A stretch of 64,000 nt of DNA from Ascidia mentula (taxonomy: Eukaryota; Chordata; Ascidiacea; Phlebobranchia; Ascidiidae): NCBI GenBank assembly GCA_947561715.1, contig OX387198.1:6324001-6388000 (forward strand). The letters are read 5' to 3'. The translations under genes and the position numbers were made by a program. Below, piece by piece: positions 27,101 through 38,172 of this stretch (position 1 is its first letter; the number at the start of each line of letters is the position of its first letter). The notes under the pieces are model-generated. The model saw nothing but the letters and a program-made list of their open reading frames with translations, was not told where the DNA came from and searched no databases.

Positions 27101-28149
27101 GATGAAACATTACAGTTAATAATTTAGTTACAATATTGATAATAAGTAAAAAAGGTTTTGAAGACTCGAACGCTTCTAGCCTTTATAACTTTAGTTTGTG
27201 TTATAGGCCGTACACTCAAACAAAGGACCCGGAGAGCGAATGAGGAATGCTTTGTGGCACTTTATGGATACCCCCGGTGAGATAACTGTGCTCTGGAGCG
27301 ATCCTATGGAGCAAGGTTGGAAGGACAGAACGTCATACAGATGGGAACTGAAACACAGACCCCATGTTGGCTTGATCAGGTAAAACGAAAACGTACAAAC
27401 CCTGATATTGTGAAATTAGTTATTAGCGATTTGCGTATCTCTGTGTCTGCTCTTTTAAAAGCTAGTCCAGTGCCACAGTCACCTGTTGCACTCATGAGAG
27501 TTTTTAGGTCGAAACAGTGTGTACACCTGTCTGTAGCTCTCCAAATGATTATTATGGCCCTTCAGGATAAGTTATTAACGAACAATCGAAGTAAGGTTAT
27601 TCATCTACGTCGCTCACCGTGTGCTTGGCAATGCGTTCTGTATGAGTTCAACAATGTTTGAGACAGAATATGAACCGTTCAGCCGTTCAGTCAAAGTAAA
27701 TAACAATTGACCCCAGAGCTGGTATTTATCAATCGTATGTGTTACTAGAATTAAATTCTTCGAACATTCCACGCTGATTGCGGATACCGGGACAATCCTC
27801 GACAACACAGTGAAAGGAGGGAGACTCGGATGCTTCTGCTTCAGTCAGGAAAATGTTATCTGGTCGAATCTTCAGTACCGGTGCAATGGTAGGTATACTA
27901 TTGACGAACAGCTGTATGAAAAAGTTGTTGTTTTGACATGGCTCGAAATAATTGTATGAATATGCTGAGGCCTACTTATGCTTTATTTGCAACAGAAAAT
28001 ACGACCCTAATGTCCACAAGTTCGTATAATACCGTGATTTAGTTTCTAACATTAACCCCTGTAGACATAACTGTTGCTAATAATTGTTTTGATTTTTTTC
28101 AGATACTTTGCCCCAAGATGTTCATCTTAATGCAACCGGACAAACTTGA
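21151..28149 (+). CDS. Thrombospondin, group B (COMP/TSP3-5) type
   Basis: Twenty-one exons join in phase to 944 residues: 21151-21214, 21287-21490, 21563-21677, 22405-22549, 22632-22788, 22966-23064, 23190-23324, 23382-23539, 23717-23791, 23924-24011, 24224-24396, 24524-24667, 24744-24867, 25074-25192, 25302-25424, 25641-25802, 26216-26408, 26683-26879, 27207-27379, 27749-27888, 28103-28149. In order: a signal peptide (1-21); a laminin-G-like N-domain ([20 protein letters not shown]); a heptad segment ending NCAIC (about 228-261), the family's oligomerising coil with its Cys pair; EGF-like repeats (DIDEC twice); calcium-binding type 3 repeats with many DxDxDG; and the L-lectin C-domain ([45 protein letters not shown]). 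There are no type 1 repeats or VWC module, which places it in group B, expected to be a pentameric calcium-binding matrix glycoprotein. No RGD is seen. AATAAA signals are at 28375 and 28394. Confidence 0.95.
21877..21948 (-). tRNA. tRNA-His (GTG)
   Basis: The reverse complement reads GCTGTGA, D arm, anticodon stem TCACG with loop TTGTGGC, T arm with GGTTCGAATCC, then TCACAGC and A. That is 72 nt with 7-bp acceptor pairing. The anticodon is GTG. The B box is perfect, and a T-run for Pol III stop follows the 3' end (AAAAA on the plus strand near 21866-21871). It lies inside thrombospondin intron 3, antisense to the host gene. The CCA end is not encoded, as expected in animals. Confidence 0.95.
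25891..25940 (+). pseudogene. Intronic fragment resembling misato exon 2
   Basis: By eye, 43 of 50 bases match 29748-29797 in misato, the segment coding GMASAVTEYLNDEFKG. The intronic copy still reads as [16 protein letters not shown], but with no other misato sequence around it. It sits in the thrombospondin intron 25803-26215, about 4 kb upstream of the gene it resembles and in the same orientation. A short local duplication is the simplest reading. Confidence 0.5.
27487..27538 (+). repeat. Decayed relative of the 51.5 kb hammerhead motif
   Basis: This stretch aligns with 51541-51590 (TTTTAGGTCGAAACAGTG, CACCTGTCTG, AGCT shared) with few differences and two small gaps. The GAAAC block and the GTC cleavage triplet are kept. 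The rest of the core and the outer stems are imperfect, so activity is doubtful. It lies in thrombospondin intron 27380-27748, in sense orientation. Confidence 0.55.
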
Positions 28150-28952
28150 AAGGAGTGCACGCTTCAATTGCCCGAGCTCGTAGCTTTTGTGAACGTACTG
28201 CAATCTCCTATTCCTTGCCCTCCAATCATGGCTTACCTTGTGCAAACGTCTCTATTTACAAATTGGAAAAGAATGTTGTAATGTGCTGTTGGGTTTTTGA
28301 TACATGTCTGCGTGTTTCAGGCATTTCGCCTAAACTTGTGTTTATATTCAGCAAATCGCATATATATTGTGGTAAATAAATGACTGATTTTTAAATAAAT
28401 TTAATGTCATGTGGTGCTATTGAACCTAAATTTTCGCCCCAATAGTATAGGCGCACAGTTCATTTAAGATACTTCACCTTATAATGTCTTTCCGTCGCTA
28501 TAATGAAACTAACAAATATTAAAAGAGTGCCAGCTTATAGGTTATATACTGTAACCTAATTATCTGTGCAAAAGTTAAAAAAAAAAATTTAGTCATATTT
28601 CGATATGTTGCCAACTTCGGACAGTCGTTTTCACATATTTGAAGACGCGATTACCAATAACCTCACAAGGCTTTAACACTAAACCACTTGATTGAGATCC
28701 ATGTAATCAACACCTTATTGCTATATTAAGCATGTGCATACAGATCATACGAGGTATTAAAACTGCACATTTGAAATAGAAGTTGGTTCATAAAAATGTT
28801 CTGAACTAAATTACGGAGAGAGATTAAATCGGAGACTGTGCTGTGTCGGATTAACAAATAATTACAACGTGCCTTTTGTTTTGGAAATGACTGGTTATTT
28901 ATCATTCACAATGATGTTTGGAGTTGTTGCATTGGGTGCATAAAGTTGAGGT
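28150..28952. other. Spacer between thrombospondin and misato
   Basis: Contains the thrombospondin 3' UTR (AATAAA at 28375-28380 and 28394-28399) and the misato promoter. AT-rich; no other gene or repeat recognised. Confidence 0.5.
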
Positions 28953-30878
28953 ATGCCGAACGAAATTATTACTCTGCAGCTGGGGAATTATGCGAACTAC
29001 GTAGGAACCCATTGGTGGAACATTCAGGAGTCTTCTTTCGCCTACGAAGATGGAGACGAGATTTCCGAAATTGACCCCGATGCTATGTTTCGGGAAGGGG
29101 AGACAATGCGCGGGGAAACGACATTTACTCCCCGACTTGTACTAGTTGACACTAAGGACAGTTTTGGGAGCTTGTCAGCACACGGATCATTGTACAACGG
29201 AGAAAGCTACGGGGAAGAAGATGGTATGAATGAGAATCGTAAACGTTTTAATAGTTTTCCAAACATTTGAAAAACTTGCATAGCTGTTTTCAAGCTGATA
29301 ATTTTAACGAGATATTATTGAATTTTGCTTAAATTTTTTTCAGCGCATTTTCTTTGGGATAACGGGGTTGATGTTCGTCAATCAGAAGCGGCACAAAAAA
29401 ATAAATATCTTCAAGACCTAGAAGATGAGGAATGTCATGACCTGTCTAATGGGCACCAAAATGGAGATTTGTCGCATTCCAGTGCTAGTCCTAGGTCATA
29501 CAAGCTTGAGAAAACTGTTCAAACCTGGTCAGACTTCAAAAGAATCCACTACCATCCACGAAGCACTGTGCTCATTGATTCAAACCCTATTGGCACAACC
29601 AAATTTGATTCTTTTCACTTTGGCTATGGAGAAGTTAAACATGAAACAGTTTGGATGGAAATTGAAGAATCACTTCGGTTCTATGCAGAAGAATGTGATG
29701 GATTGCAAGGCTTTCACATGCTCTGTAACATGCATGATTCTTTTGGCGGTATGGCATCCGCTGTGACGGAGTACTTGAATGATGAATTTAAGGGTAAAAC
29801 CTGTGTTGGTTTTCCGTTGTTACAACCAGCTGGGGAACTTGCTAATGGTTTAAAACTTAGAAATAGATCACTGGCAAGTATTCTTACTTTGGCAAGCATG
29901 TTGGACAATTGTGGTCTAGCTGTACCTTTATCGACATGTTGTGATCTTTCCAAAGGTAAATCAAGGACATTTCCCCATTTGCTTTATGACTCATCTCTGG
30001 ACTATCACACCAGCGCAATAATTGCAGCAGGACTGGAAGGAATGTCACGCTCATATCGACAAAGAAACAGACAATCTTCAATGTCGAACATTGCTGTGAC
30101 CATGGCTCCTGGGAGCAGAAAGCTGCTTGGAATGTCTTGTTCTCTGCCATTACCTTACAACCATATTACACATGAGTGTTTTGCAGACTTTTTGTGCGAG
30201 TATGCTGATGAAAATTTTTACCATTCCCTCACACCTGGCACTGATTTCAGTGGGATGTTGTCACAGCAGGTTGTCAAAACATTTTCACAGAACATTTCAC
30301 TGAATGGCATGACTCCTTTGGAGTTTGAGTCTCCGAAACATTTGTCAGAGCAATCTGCATTACACCAATGTACCAACCCGAAGGAAATGATTAAAATGTA
30401 CATGAAAGAAAGATTTCGAAACCAACACTGTGATGTTACCATTTTAGAGCAACCTGTTAAAACAGCAATTCCTTTTCCGCAAATATTTTCAAAATCGGTC
30501 CAGTTTGATGGAAGTGTAACCAACCTTTCGAAGCAGACCACATATTCAGACCAGTACACTGAATACTTGCTGAGTGGAAAACTATCACCAACTTCTTGCA
30601 AGAATCTGCAGAACGGTCATGGTGCAATTGTATCACAAAGCCAGACCTCAGTGTCAAACATTCCAGTACTAACAGTGCTGGAAAGTACAACAGCCCTCTC
30701 TAAACTTCTGAAAACCAGTTATGAGCAAGGCTTGTTACTAAGAAAGTGGCATTCCAGATGTGGTAACAATGATGCTGAATCAGATTTAACGGAGGCAATT
30801 GAAAAATTTCGCACCCTGGAAAGAGATTACCGTGGTGTTACAGTGTTTGACGATGACAGTGATGATGATAGCGATTAA
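28953..30878 (+). CDS. MSTO1: Misato homolog (tubulin/FtsZ-like mitochondrial protein)
   Basis: Two exons, 28953-29223 and 29344-30878, join in phase (271+1535 nt) to 601 residues; human MSTO1 is 570. The start MPNEIITLQLGNYANYVGTHWWN matches the misato N-terminal signature (LQxGxYANFVGxHxWN). The body has HPRS, the FxxGxxxW block and a tubulin-like loop replaced by DSFGGMASAVTEYLNDEF. The tail is acidic (DDDSDDDSD). Misato proteins sit at the mitochondrial outer face and affect mitochondrial shape and spindle formation. The first intron is only 120 bp. The gene is tail to tail with CDC45; AATAAA is at 31098-31103. Confidence 0.93.
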
Positions 30879-31204
30879 AATAGGTGCTGTTGCAAAAATC
30901 CAAGAACATTTCTGTAAATTTTGTAATAGAATGTGTTTGCTGTGTCACTGTGTATTTCTATCTGTTGTGAATTTTTTTTTGTAATTACAGTATCCTGAAC
31001 AGTTCATTTCTATCAAAAATACCCATTGTGTACACAATAAGGTTGTTGATGTTTATTACACAAAAGATAAGCCAAGCGCAGGAGAATGCGCAAGTCAAAT
31101 AAAGAAGTAAAAAAAACACAAAATATGATATAAATAGAATTCAAGGATGAAACACTTTTTTCTAGATGTTTTGAACGAGTGCAAGACGTTTGATTTAAAC
31201 TTTT
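30879..31204. promoter_or_regulatory. Overlapping convergent 3' ends
   Basis: Only 326 bp separate the misato and CDC45 stop codons. The misato signal AATAAA is at 31098-31103. The first minus-strand AATAAA for CDC45 (TTTATT at 31052-31057) lies beyond it, on the misato side. If both are used, the two mRNAs overlap by some tens of bases. An inference from motif positions. Confidence 0.45.
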
Positions 31205-34200
31205 TCATGTCATTATGGTTATAAGAGCATCAATAAATTTACTTCTATCCTCGTTTTTCATTGTGATAACTGCAGAATCGAAAAAGTCATGCGAGGTTCG
31301 AGATTTGGTTCTTTCTGCTGCATGGATAAATGCATTTCCAAACAAACTGAAAAGCAATAACAATGATCAGTTAAAACACCAGAATAAAGTTAATTTTGAA
31401 ACTATTGCACACAACAATTATGAAGTACCATACGAATGTTAAACACAATAACGAGATCTTAATGGGTTGTAAAAGTTGCCAAAAATAATATGTCATAAAA
31501 TTATAATGATCAGGTAACCCAGTTTTCAGTTAACTATCTTCAGAAATGCAGTAAAACTCCATATCTCCAACACTACTACTTATAAATTTGCAATAAAAAA
31601 CTAACTTCTTTCTTGAGTCATCTGCAAGAGGTGGGATTCCGGCAATGATTGAAATGCCCTCTTCCACATCACATGGTGCACATATCACCAGCGGTAAGTG
31701 CATGGCCTTCTCACGCTTTGACTAGTTTACATAAATTATTCATCAATATTTTGAGTTTAAAATGTATTGCAAAGTATTAAACTAATCAGGATCTTGGAAC
31801 TAAGGTACACTAGCAGACTATCCATCCTGTATCGTATCGCAAGTTATATTTCTGTGTGAGGTTGAAAAAGAGTGTTTTAACAACAACTAAGCTGTTTGTA
31901 CATTCAGAAACGTTCAGTGTTTTAACCTCACACAGATATGTAATTTGAGTTTGATTAAGAAAACCAAACATGTTCATTTCATATTTTACCTTTCCCAGAG
32001 ACCTGACGTAAGATTGCAGTAAATAGTGGGAAAATAGATTGAGGTGTGTTGGATGCGAAAAGTACTTGTAGTCTGGACTTCCCTTAAGAAACAGAAAGGT
32101 TCAGTTTGAGCACTTCCATTTGATTACCAGTGCAACTACCTCCTTAATGCTGGTGTAAAGGAATGGGCCGTAACTCAATACTTGTCCAACATCTATAAAT
32201 GTTCCCACATTGTTTCTGATTGCTTGCAATTGAAGTTTTGCCAACTCCAGACCCTCCTTCATCTTCGGTGCTGATATCCTAATGAAAACAATTAAATTTA
32301 ATCATACCATAACCAGCTGCAAACAAACTGGAAGCCAATGGCATGAAAAATACTGTCTTAAGATTAATTTTTGCTTATAAAAGGAACATGTATCCTGAAT
32401 CATGGTTTAAAATAAAGATTCTGAAATAAGACAACAGTCTGTTGCACCATTATGACATTGTTGAGGGCATTTGCATTATTACAATATTTCAAATATCCCT
32501 GCAGTCACAGTTAATTTTTTATTTTTATGGACAGAAGACAAAACCAACCTTGACAAACCCTCCAGAGCATCAACAAAGTTTGACTTGTCTCCAATTGCTT
32601 CATTTAATTTCTGATGATTAGTAAAATAAATTGTTTGCAAAGCGAAGATAAAACAGGCAATAAAGTCAATTTAACTTACTATGTTTTCAAGCAGAGCATT
32701 TATGGCATAAACTGCATCGCTCGCACAAATCTTGAAAAAAAATATGACTTGTTTAAAGTGTGTTGGACATGCGAACAGCCCAGCTTAGTATTCATCACAA
32801 GCGTGCTTTATAGTTTACCTTGTGATTAAATCCAAATTGGGCAGAAAAAGATTGAAATTTTAGATTTTTAAGTCCAAACTTCAGTGCTGATTCTTCCACC
32901 AGAGTTTGAAGGTTATCACGCATTTTTGTGTCCATAAATTCATATCTAAAAAAAAAAATATTTTCTTATACAATCAACAAATCCAGATATTTTTCTGCAA
33001 TGTATGACAAAGATGTTACTTTTGCTTGCACTGTGTAAGGGGAATTCCCATTTCTGCAAGGAATTGGTGCAGTTTTTTCATTCCAATGTTGGTCCACACT
33101 CTAAACGCTGACACAGTGGAGATGGAATGGCAGAGACTCTCAAACAATGACCAATGGCGGTAAAGTGCTAGATCCAAACTAGAAAAACATTGATAATGTC
33201 CTGATTTTTTGAGAAAAGTCATTAGTGCATTTTTGTTGGTTTGCAGAGTTTATCAAGAAAATAGAAGGATAACATCCCATGGAGGGGCTTGAATTGTTAA
33301 TTGATTTATCAAAGTTTTCTTTTAAAGCCAACTTACTCGTGCTCAAAACTAATTCTCATGCAATCGATGGACTTTGAATTCTCCTCATCCTCATTGGTGT
33401 GATTTAGTCGTGACATGTGACCTTGTAGCTCAAGAACACCAGTTACATACCTGAAATAACCAAATTAAGAATGAAAGGGTTTAAGACAAAACATTTTTGA
33501 ACACATTCACAAATTGATTAGACACAAAAAGTAATCTATCTACATCAGAGTTTGCAACCTTTTTAACATGCAAAGAGCGATGTATGCCCTTTGACCACTA
33601 AATGCCCAGGTAAGTGCAAGTGTACTGAAAGTGGTTAACAAGATTATTTTCTTTTTGGAAATAGCTTGCTGTCTCACAGAGCCAGAACAGAGGCTTAAAG
33701 AGCCTTTTGTACAATGTTTAAAAATTGCTAAACAGGTGGTATAACAGCAATGAAACGACTTTTAACAGTGACTGACCTATCTCTCCCAATCCGCTTGTTT
33801 TGAAACTGGTCGGTTACTCCGGCAATGGCCCACCACAAAAGTTCATTGTTGTCTTTTGACATTCTCCAAGCAAGGTCATATACTATCATTGATGCCTGTC
33901 ATGTATATACATATAATCAGAGGCGTCGATTTAGGGGTGACTGGAGTGACATGTCACCCTTCACAAACAAACGCATGTATTTATTATCACCTTCACAATC
34001 ATGACAAACACAAGTGTCTCGTGCATAGGCGCCTAGTCCGGGGGGGCAGGGGGGCGGTGCCCCCCCAGGTTTTTCCCCAAAAAAACAGTGGCTATTACGC
34101 GCCTCTATCCGCACCTTGTAACTCGTCGCATTTGTAACGTTCGAAGAAAAAAGACCTAAAAACAATGTGTTTCTTGCGCGACGCACACAAAATATGTTGA

Positions 34201-36267
34201 CCTATAGTTTCGCTTGCGTAGCTGACATCGGTTGTTGAACGTCAGTCTGGCAGTATGATATGCCAACAAGTACAGGTACTTATTGGTTGTGTCGTAGACC
34301 GATCTCGTGCGTTTATTGTTAACACCGCCCTTTTGGCTAATACGCCTCATGCATTGTAATTCAAACACAGTTTTTTGATCATTGATGACGTCATAGTAAC
34401 AAATTATGACGTCATAACATAGCCGCCCCCCCTGGAAAAATGAAAACTAGGCGCCTATGGTCTCGTGGATTGTCATGAAGCTCAGCAATTGTTGTAACAT
34501 AATGGTAAGAATTGACATTGTTGGGTAATGGATTTTTTTGTTACTTCATAATTAGTAAATTTGCAATAGACCAAGTGAAACAAAAAAGTCCCGCTTTCGG
34601 TAAGGGGGTACGTTATCGAAGTGTTTAATGCTATAACAACATGGTTCGGTATAAGAAGAAACTGACACGAAACAGAATTTGCGTCGTTTCCTATGTTTAG
34701 GGTGACACGACTGACAGAATGTTTTTTGCGTGTTTTTAAAACCTGGAAAAGTCACCCTTAATATTTCACAAAACCTTGAAATGTCGACGCCTATGCATAT
34801 AATACATAACACAAGTTGTTTAAAGTGAATATAATAAACGAACCAATGATGGGCTTGCAAGTATTATTTATAAGTAATATATATAACATGGTTTAGAATC
34901 TCCATAAAAACAAAAACTTACACTATTGCCATAATATGAAAACTCCTCATAATCGAATATTATTTCCTTCCTTCGTTCCTCCCATTCTCGCCTTTCCTTC
35001 TTTCTCATCAACGATGACTAAAGCAAAAAAACTCAGTGCTGTATTTTATGTTTTCGAATAAAAAAACAATGTGACCATGTCTTCAAGAGAATTTAAATGA
35101 TCACCTCATTGAATCTTCTTCGTTTGGAACTTTGCTCATCTTCATCTTCAACATCACTCCCTTCATCAGACTGTGCAAATAAAAAGATTATTTAAATTAA
35201 TGTTATAATACAAATGTTGGTTGATTGCGTTTACATCATATTCTCTGTAGATAACATCATAGTCGGGGATGGTTTCAATTTCCTGTTGGTCATGTTTCAG
35301 AATAAGGTAGACTTGTCGCTCACAATAAAAATTTACAAGGTCAATAGGTCGATGACTGAAAAACACAGGTTTGTACAATTAAGCACATGGTATATATTTG
35401 CTTTTATTTAAAAAACCAAAAAATTATGTTTAACTTAAAAAAAAATTGACTGTAAAAAATTAATACAGTGACTGACAAAAACGACCGGTCAGACAAAAAA
35501 CAATAAGGTGTATTGAAGAAAAAGTGCTGTGTGGTATCTTATACCCTTAACAGACAAAAAAGTGACCCATAGATCTAAGGTATATCCATAGGTTAGAATA
35601 AAATACAATAAAAAGTTGAAAACAATAAAAAAAAAAACCTGTCGATGACGTAGAAAGTTATGTCATCCGGTGGATCGAGGGTATTCAGCAAATCAATGTT
35701 TGCTCCACAGTTCAGTAAAATGATATGCTTGTTTTGTTCTTTGTGTTCTTCAAACTCCCTCTGCAGAAATGACACAAATAAATTCAATGTAACCTTAAAT
35801 TTTCATACGACAAGGGCACATTGGAAAGAATTTCTGCAATTTTATCGCCAATTCACTAAAACAATTAGCTAATGCATCACCATGAGAAAATTGCCAGTTT
35901 GTCCAACTTTATGATCTGGTGATAAGGTAGCAGATTGGAAAGTTTGTTTTATGTGTGGAAGATTTTTTTCGGCGATCATTATTTGCGCAGACGATATAAA
36001 CAGAAAAAAGATTTTCATACCACCAGATCACTTTTGTTTGATACAGGTACAAGGGTGTATTGAACATTGTCACATCGAAACAACGCCTGCAAAATTTTGC
36101 ATGCACACAAGGCATCAACATCCAGTGCAACCATCACAAGCACCCTCTGAAATTAAGGGAACACGCGCATTATTTATCAAACGGGAACAAAGATAAAATA
36201 TTGACATACCACATACCTGATTAACTATTTTATGAAAGAAATCTTTTACTGGATCGGTTAGCAGCAT
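31205..36267 (-). CDS. CDC45: Cell division control protein 45
   Basis: Sixteen exons on the minus strand, complement of 36217-36267, 36021-36146, 35639-35760, 35235-35355, 35105-35170, 34922-35017, 33777-33895, 33337-33450, 33020-33178, 32819-32945, 32680-32730, 32549-32610, 32140-32278, 31990-32082, 31606-31721 and 31205-31346. They join in phase to 567 residues; human CDC45 is 566. Signatures include [28 protein letters not shown], an acidic linker with [39 protein letters not shown] and, at the end, AAERTKSRT with [14 protein letters not shown]45 is the C of the CMG replicative helicase (with MCM2-7 and GINS), a DHH-phosphoesterase relative. The start at 36267 aligns with the human Met; an in-frame Met lies 13 codons upstream. 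The intron 33896-34921 carries nested MITEs. Confidence 0.96.
31841..31946. repeat. Short inverted repeat in a CDC45 intron
   Basis: TCTGTGTGAGGTT at the left and AACCTCACACAGA at the right pair perfectly over 13 bp, with weaker pairing for about 10 bp further out. The spacer is about 60 bp. It may be a small old MITE or a hairpin; no clear target duplication was found. Confidence 0.45.
33918..34795. mobile_element. hAT-like MITE (outer) with 8-bp target duplication
   Basis: The ends read CAGAGGCGTCGA and, reverse-complemented from the right, CATAGGCGTCGA. The sequence CATATAAT occurs directly outside both ends (33910-33917 and 34796-34803), an 8-bp duplication as expected for hAT elements. 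Subterminal GGGTGAC/GTCACCC blocks are also inverted. Non-coding. It lies in the CDC45 intron and was itself hit by a second element. Confidence 0.8.
34024..34459. mobile_element. hAT-like MITE (inner), 436 bp
   Basis: Terminal repeats are CATAGGCGCCTAG and its reverse complement, followed inside by G-rich and C-rich runs. The direct repeat GTCTCGTG flanks both ends exactly (34016-34023 and 34460-34467), an 8-bp target duplication. The element interrupts the outer MITE, so it is younger. There is no transposase; an autonomous hAT elsewhere in the genome would have to move it. Confidence 0.85.
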
Positions 36268-36929
36268 GTCGATTATTGCTAATATGCCAACCAATACATC
36301 AATCATAAAACGATAAATACACAATGTTTCTTTTTGTTACAGTAACGACACAGTTTCAATCAAGCACAATATAGCGTGTCAGTAATATATTTCTCGACTT
36401 TTGTTACAATTGCAAACAAAAGTAACTCGGAAAACTTGAAACTTTGCCGCCAATTACTAATATCCAAAATGCACAGCTTATTTGCACGATTTAGTTCATT
36501 TTAATAATAACCGAATTGTTACGAAAATTGTATTATACCCCATGAATAACTTTTATAACTGTTGAAATGTCACGAAAATTGTAATATGTCGCTTCTCTAA
36601 TTTTTTAATGGAAAACAACCGATTATTTAAGTCATTTATTGGACGAAAATACATGAGTGGTTTAATTTGTTACTTTAGTTCGGCATTGAACAGATGGACC
36701 GAATTGCAAACCCACAATAATGTGCATTAGTCTGCGCCTGATCAGTTAGTCAGCAACCTCAGCCACCTAGCTGCTTTCACTTCATAACAAGTGAGCGAGC
36801 AAAAAATTTATTTCCATCAGTAGTAAGTGCATTATAGGGTGAATTTGCAAAAACAGCAAACGAAAACTCAAGAGCTGCATGCCAATACAGAACGAATAAG
36901 AAAAACGATTAAGACAAAAGAGTCAAAAG
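36268..36929. other. CDC45 upstream region
   Basis: AT-rich spacer between the CDC45 start and the end of the broken TPR-like copy. It probably holds the CDC45 promoter. No gene or repeat recognised. Confidence 0.45.
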
Positions 36930-37637
36930 TTAGGAACTGGTAGATTGCGGCTTGTTATTATTTGAAAGTTTTTTCAAATTTTTTGGACATGTTTCGATTT
37001 TATTTTTTATTTCTTCGTCTCTTATAGCTTCTGTTTGACGGTATGCTCTCTCTGCTCTCCTGTAATATTTGGCGGATTCTCCCAAAAGATTTGTTTTATG
37101 ATAAAGAACTCCTATATCAAAGAGCAAGTCGCCATAAACTTTACTCTTTTCGGCATCTTTGCCAAAGCAATTATCAAGCAGCTTTATTGCCATCTGTATT
37201 GTGGCCTCTTGTTTTGAATTATCGCCGACCAACCCATGGACTCGTTCAATGCAATACAACCATGACACTTCGCAAATCGTTTGGATTTTCTTGTCAACTT
37301 TTTTGAGCTTATTAATATGAACTCGCATGACCTCCATCACCGCGACCACATAAAACTTTACAAAATATCGATGTTCAGAACTGACCGGCGACAAAAATAT
37401 GTTTTGAGCTGTCTCTTTAAACCCCCACGCGCAATCTTCCAAACCTTTTCCTGCTGTTTCGGAGTCATTGCAAACCAAAAAGCGGCCACATGCGAGTCTA
37501 TATAAAAGGATTGCTTATGCATATTTGTTCTCCGAGCACTTTTCTTTCGCTTTAGTTATGAGTTCCTAGTTTGTCCTGTGTCGAACCTTTGATTTTCTTG
37601 GTAATATTCTGCCTGGTGTTGTCTGCCTTGACAAATT
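36930..37637 (-). pseudogene. Broken partial copy of the TPR-like exon
   Basis: The minus strand keeps 182 open codons (37478 to 36930) that align along their length with the last exon of the kinase-ZU5-TPR gene: CNDxE, KGLEDCxWGFKxTAQNIF, CEVxxLxYIERVH, KQEATI, SKVYxxLLFxIGVL, RAxRAYRQT. Similarity continues upstream (DNTRQNIT against DTTRRNIS) as far as about 37637. Across 37480-37600, however, the frame is broken by stops and small shifts, so the 5' part of the exon is not readable. No kinase or ZU5 sequence accompanies it. The 182 codons are still open and could be expressed as a small TPR-like protein from an internal Met, but a decaying duplicate is more likely. Confidence 0.75.
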
Positions 37638-37684
37638 CTGCGCGCCAGAACATTTCAAAAGCGCTCCAGCTCGTCTCGCGTTTC
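37638..37684 (+). repeat. 47-bp dispersed repeat, copy 1
   Basis: Matches 47951-47997 at 44 of 47 bases by eye in the same orientation; the shared core is TCAAAAGCGCTCCAGCTCGT. It abuts the point where similarity of the broken TPR copy ends, so it may mark a rearrangement border or the edge of an unknown repeat. Confidence 0.6.
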
Positions 37685-38172
37685 ACCAGAGGGATGTTAT
37701 CCGAATTCTGGTTGCTTTGTACGACGAGGCAGAAGCAGACTTAACAATCAAAGAGCTCAGTTTGCGCTCACGCTATCGTGGCACTGTTAAATATCTCTGA
37801 GACAATCTGACGATGATACCAAAGGGTGTCCACGAACAAAATCATGTGTCTACAAAAATAAAGGGAAATTCCCTTAAAAAATACGACACTCTTCTATAGT
37901 GAAAAGAATATCTGGTTCACAGATTTCGATAGAGAAATACATAAACTTGCTTATAAATAACGACAATGCATTTTGTAAGGGATTAGTTAGGGGTCGCCTA
38001 ATAGAACATGTTTGTTTTGTAAAGTAGGTTTATTTACATATCGACGGGAAATGTACTTGCAAAAAAAAAAAATTTACAACACAACAAACATATCAAAATG
38101 GCAATTTGACAGAGCTCTAAGCAAACACGGGGGGAGGCGAATAAAAATGCTTGATAGAAAATAATCAAATAG
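37685..38172. other. Spacer 3' of the kinase-ZU5-TPR gene
   Basis: No gene recognised. Contains the 3' UTR of the gene at 38173-46597 and A-rich runs. Nothing else can be supported. Confidence 0.45.
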
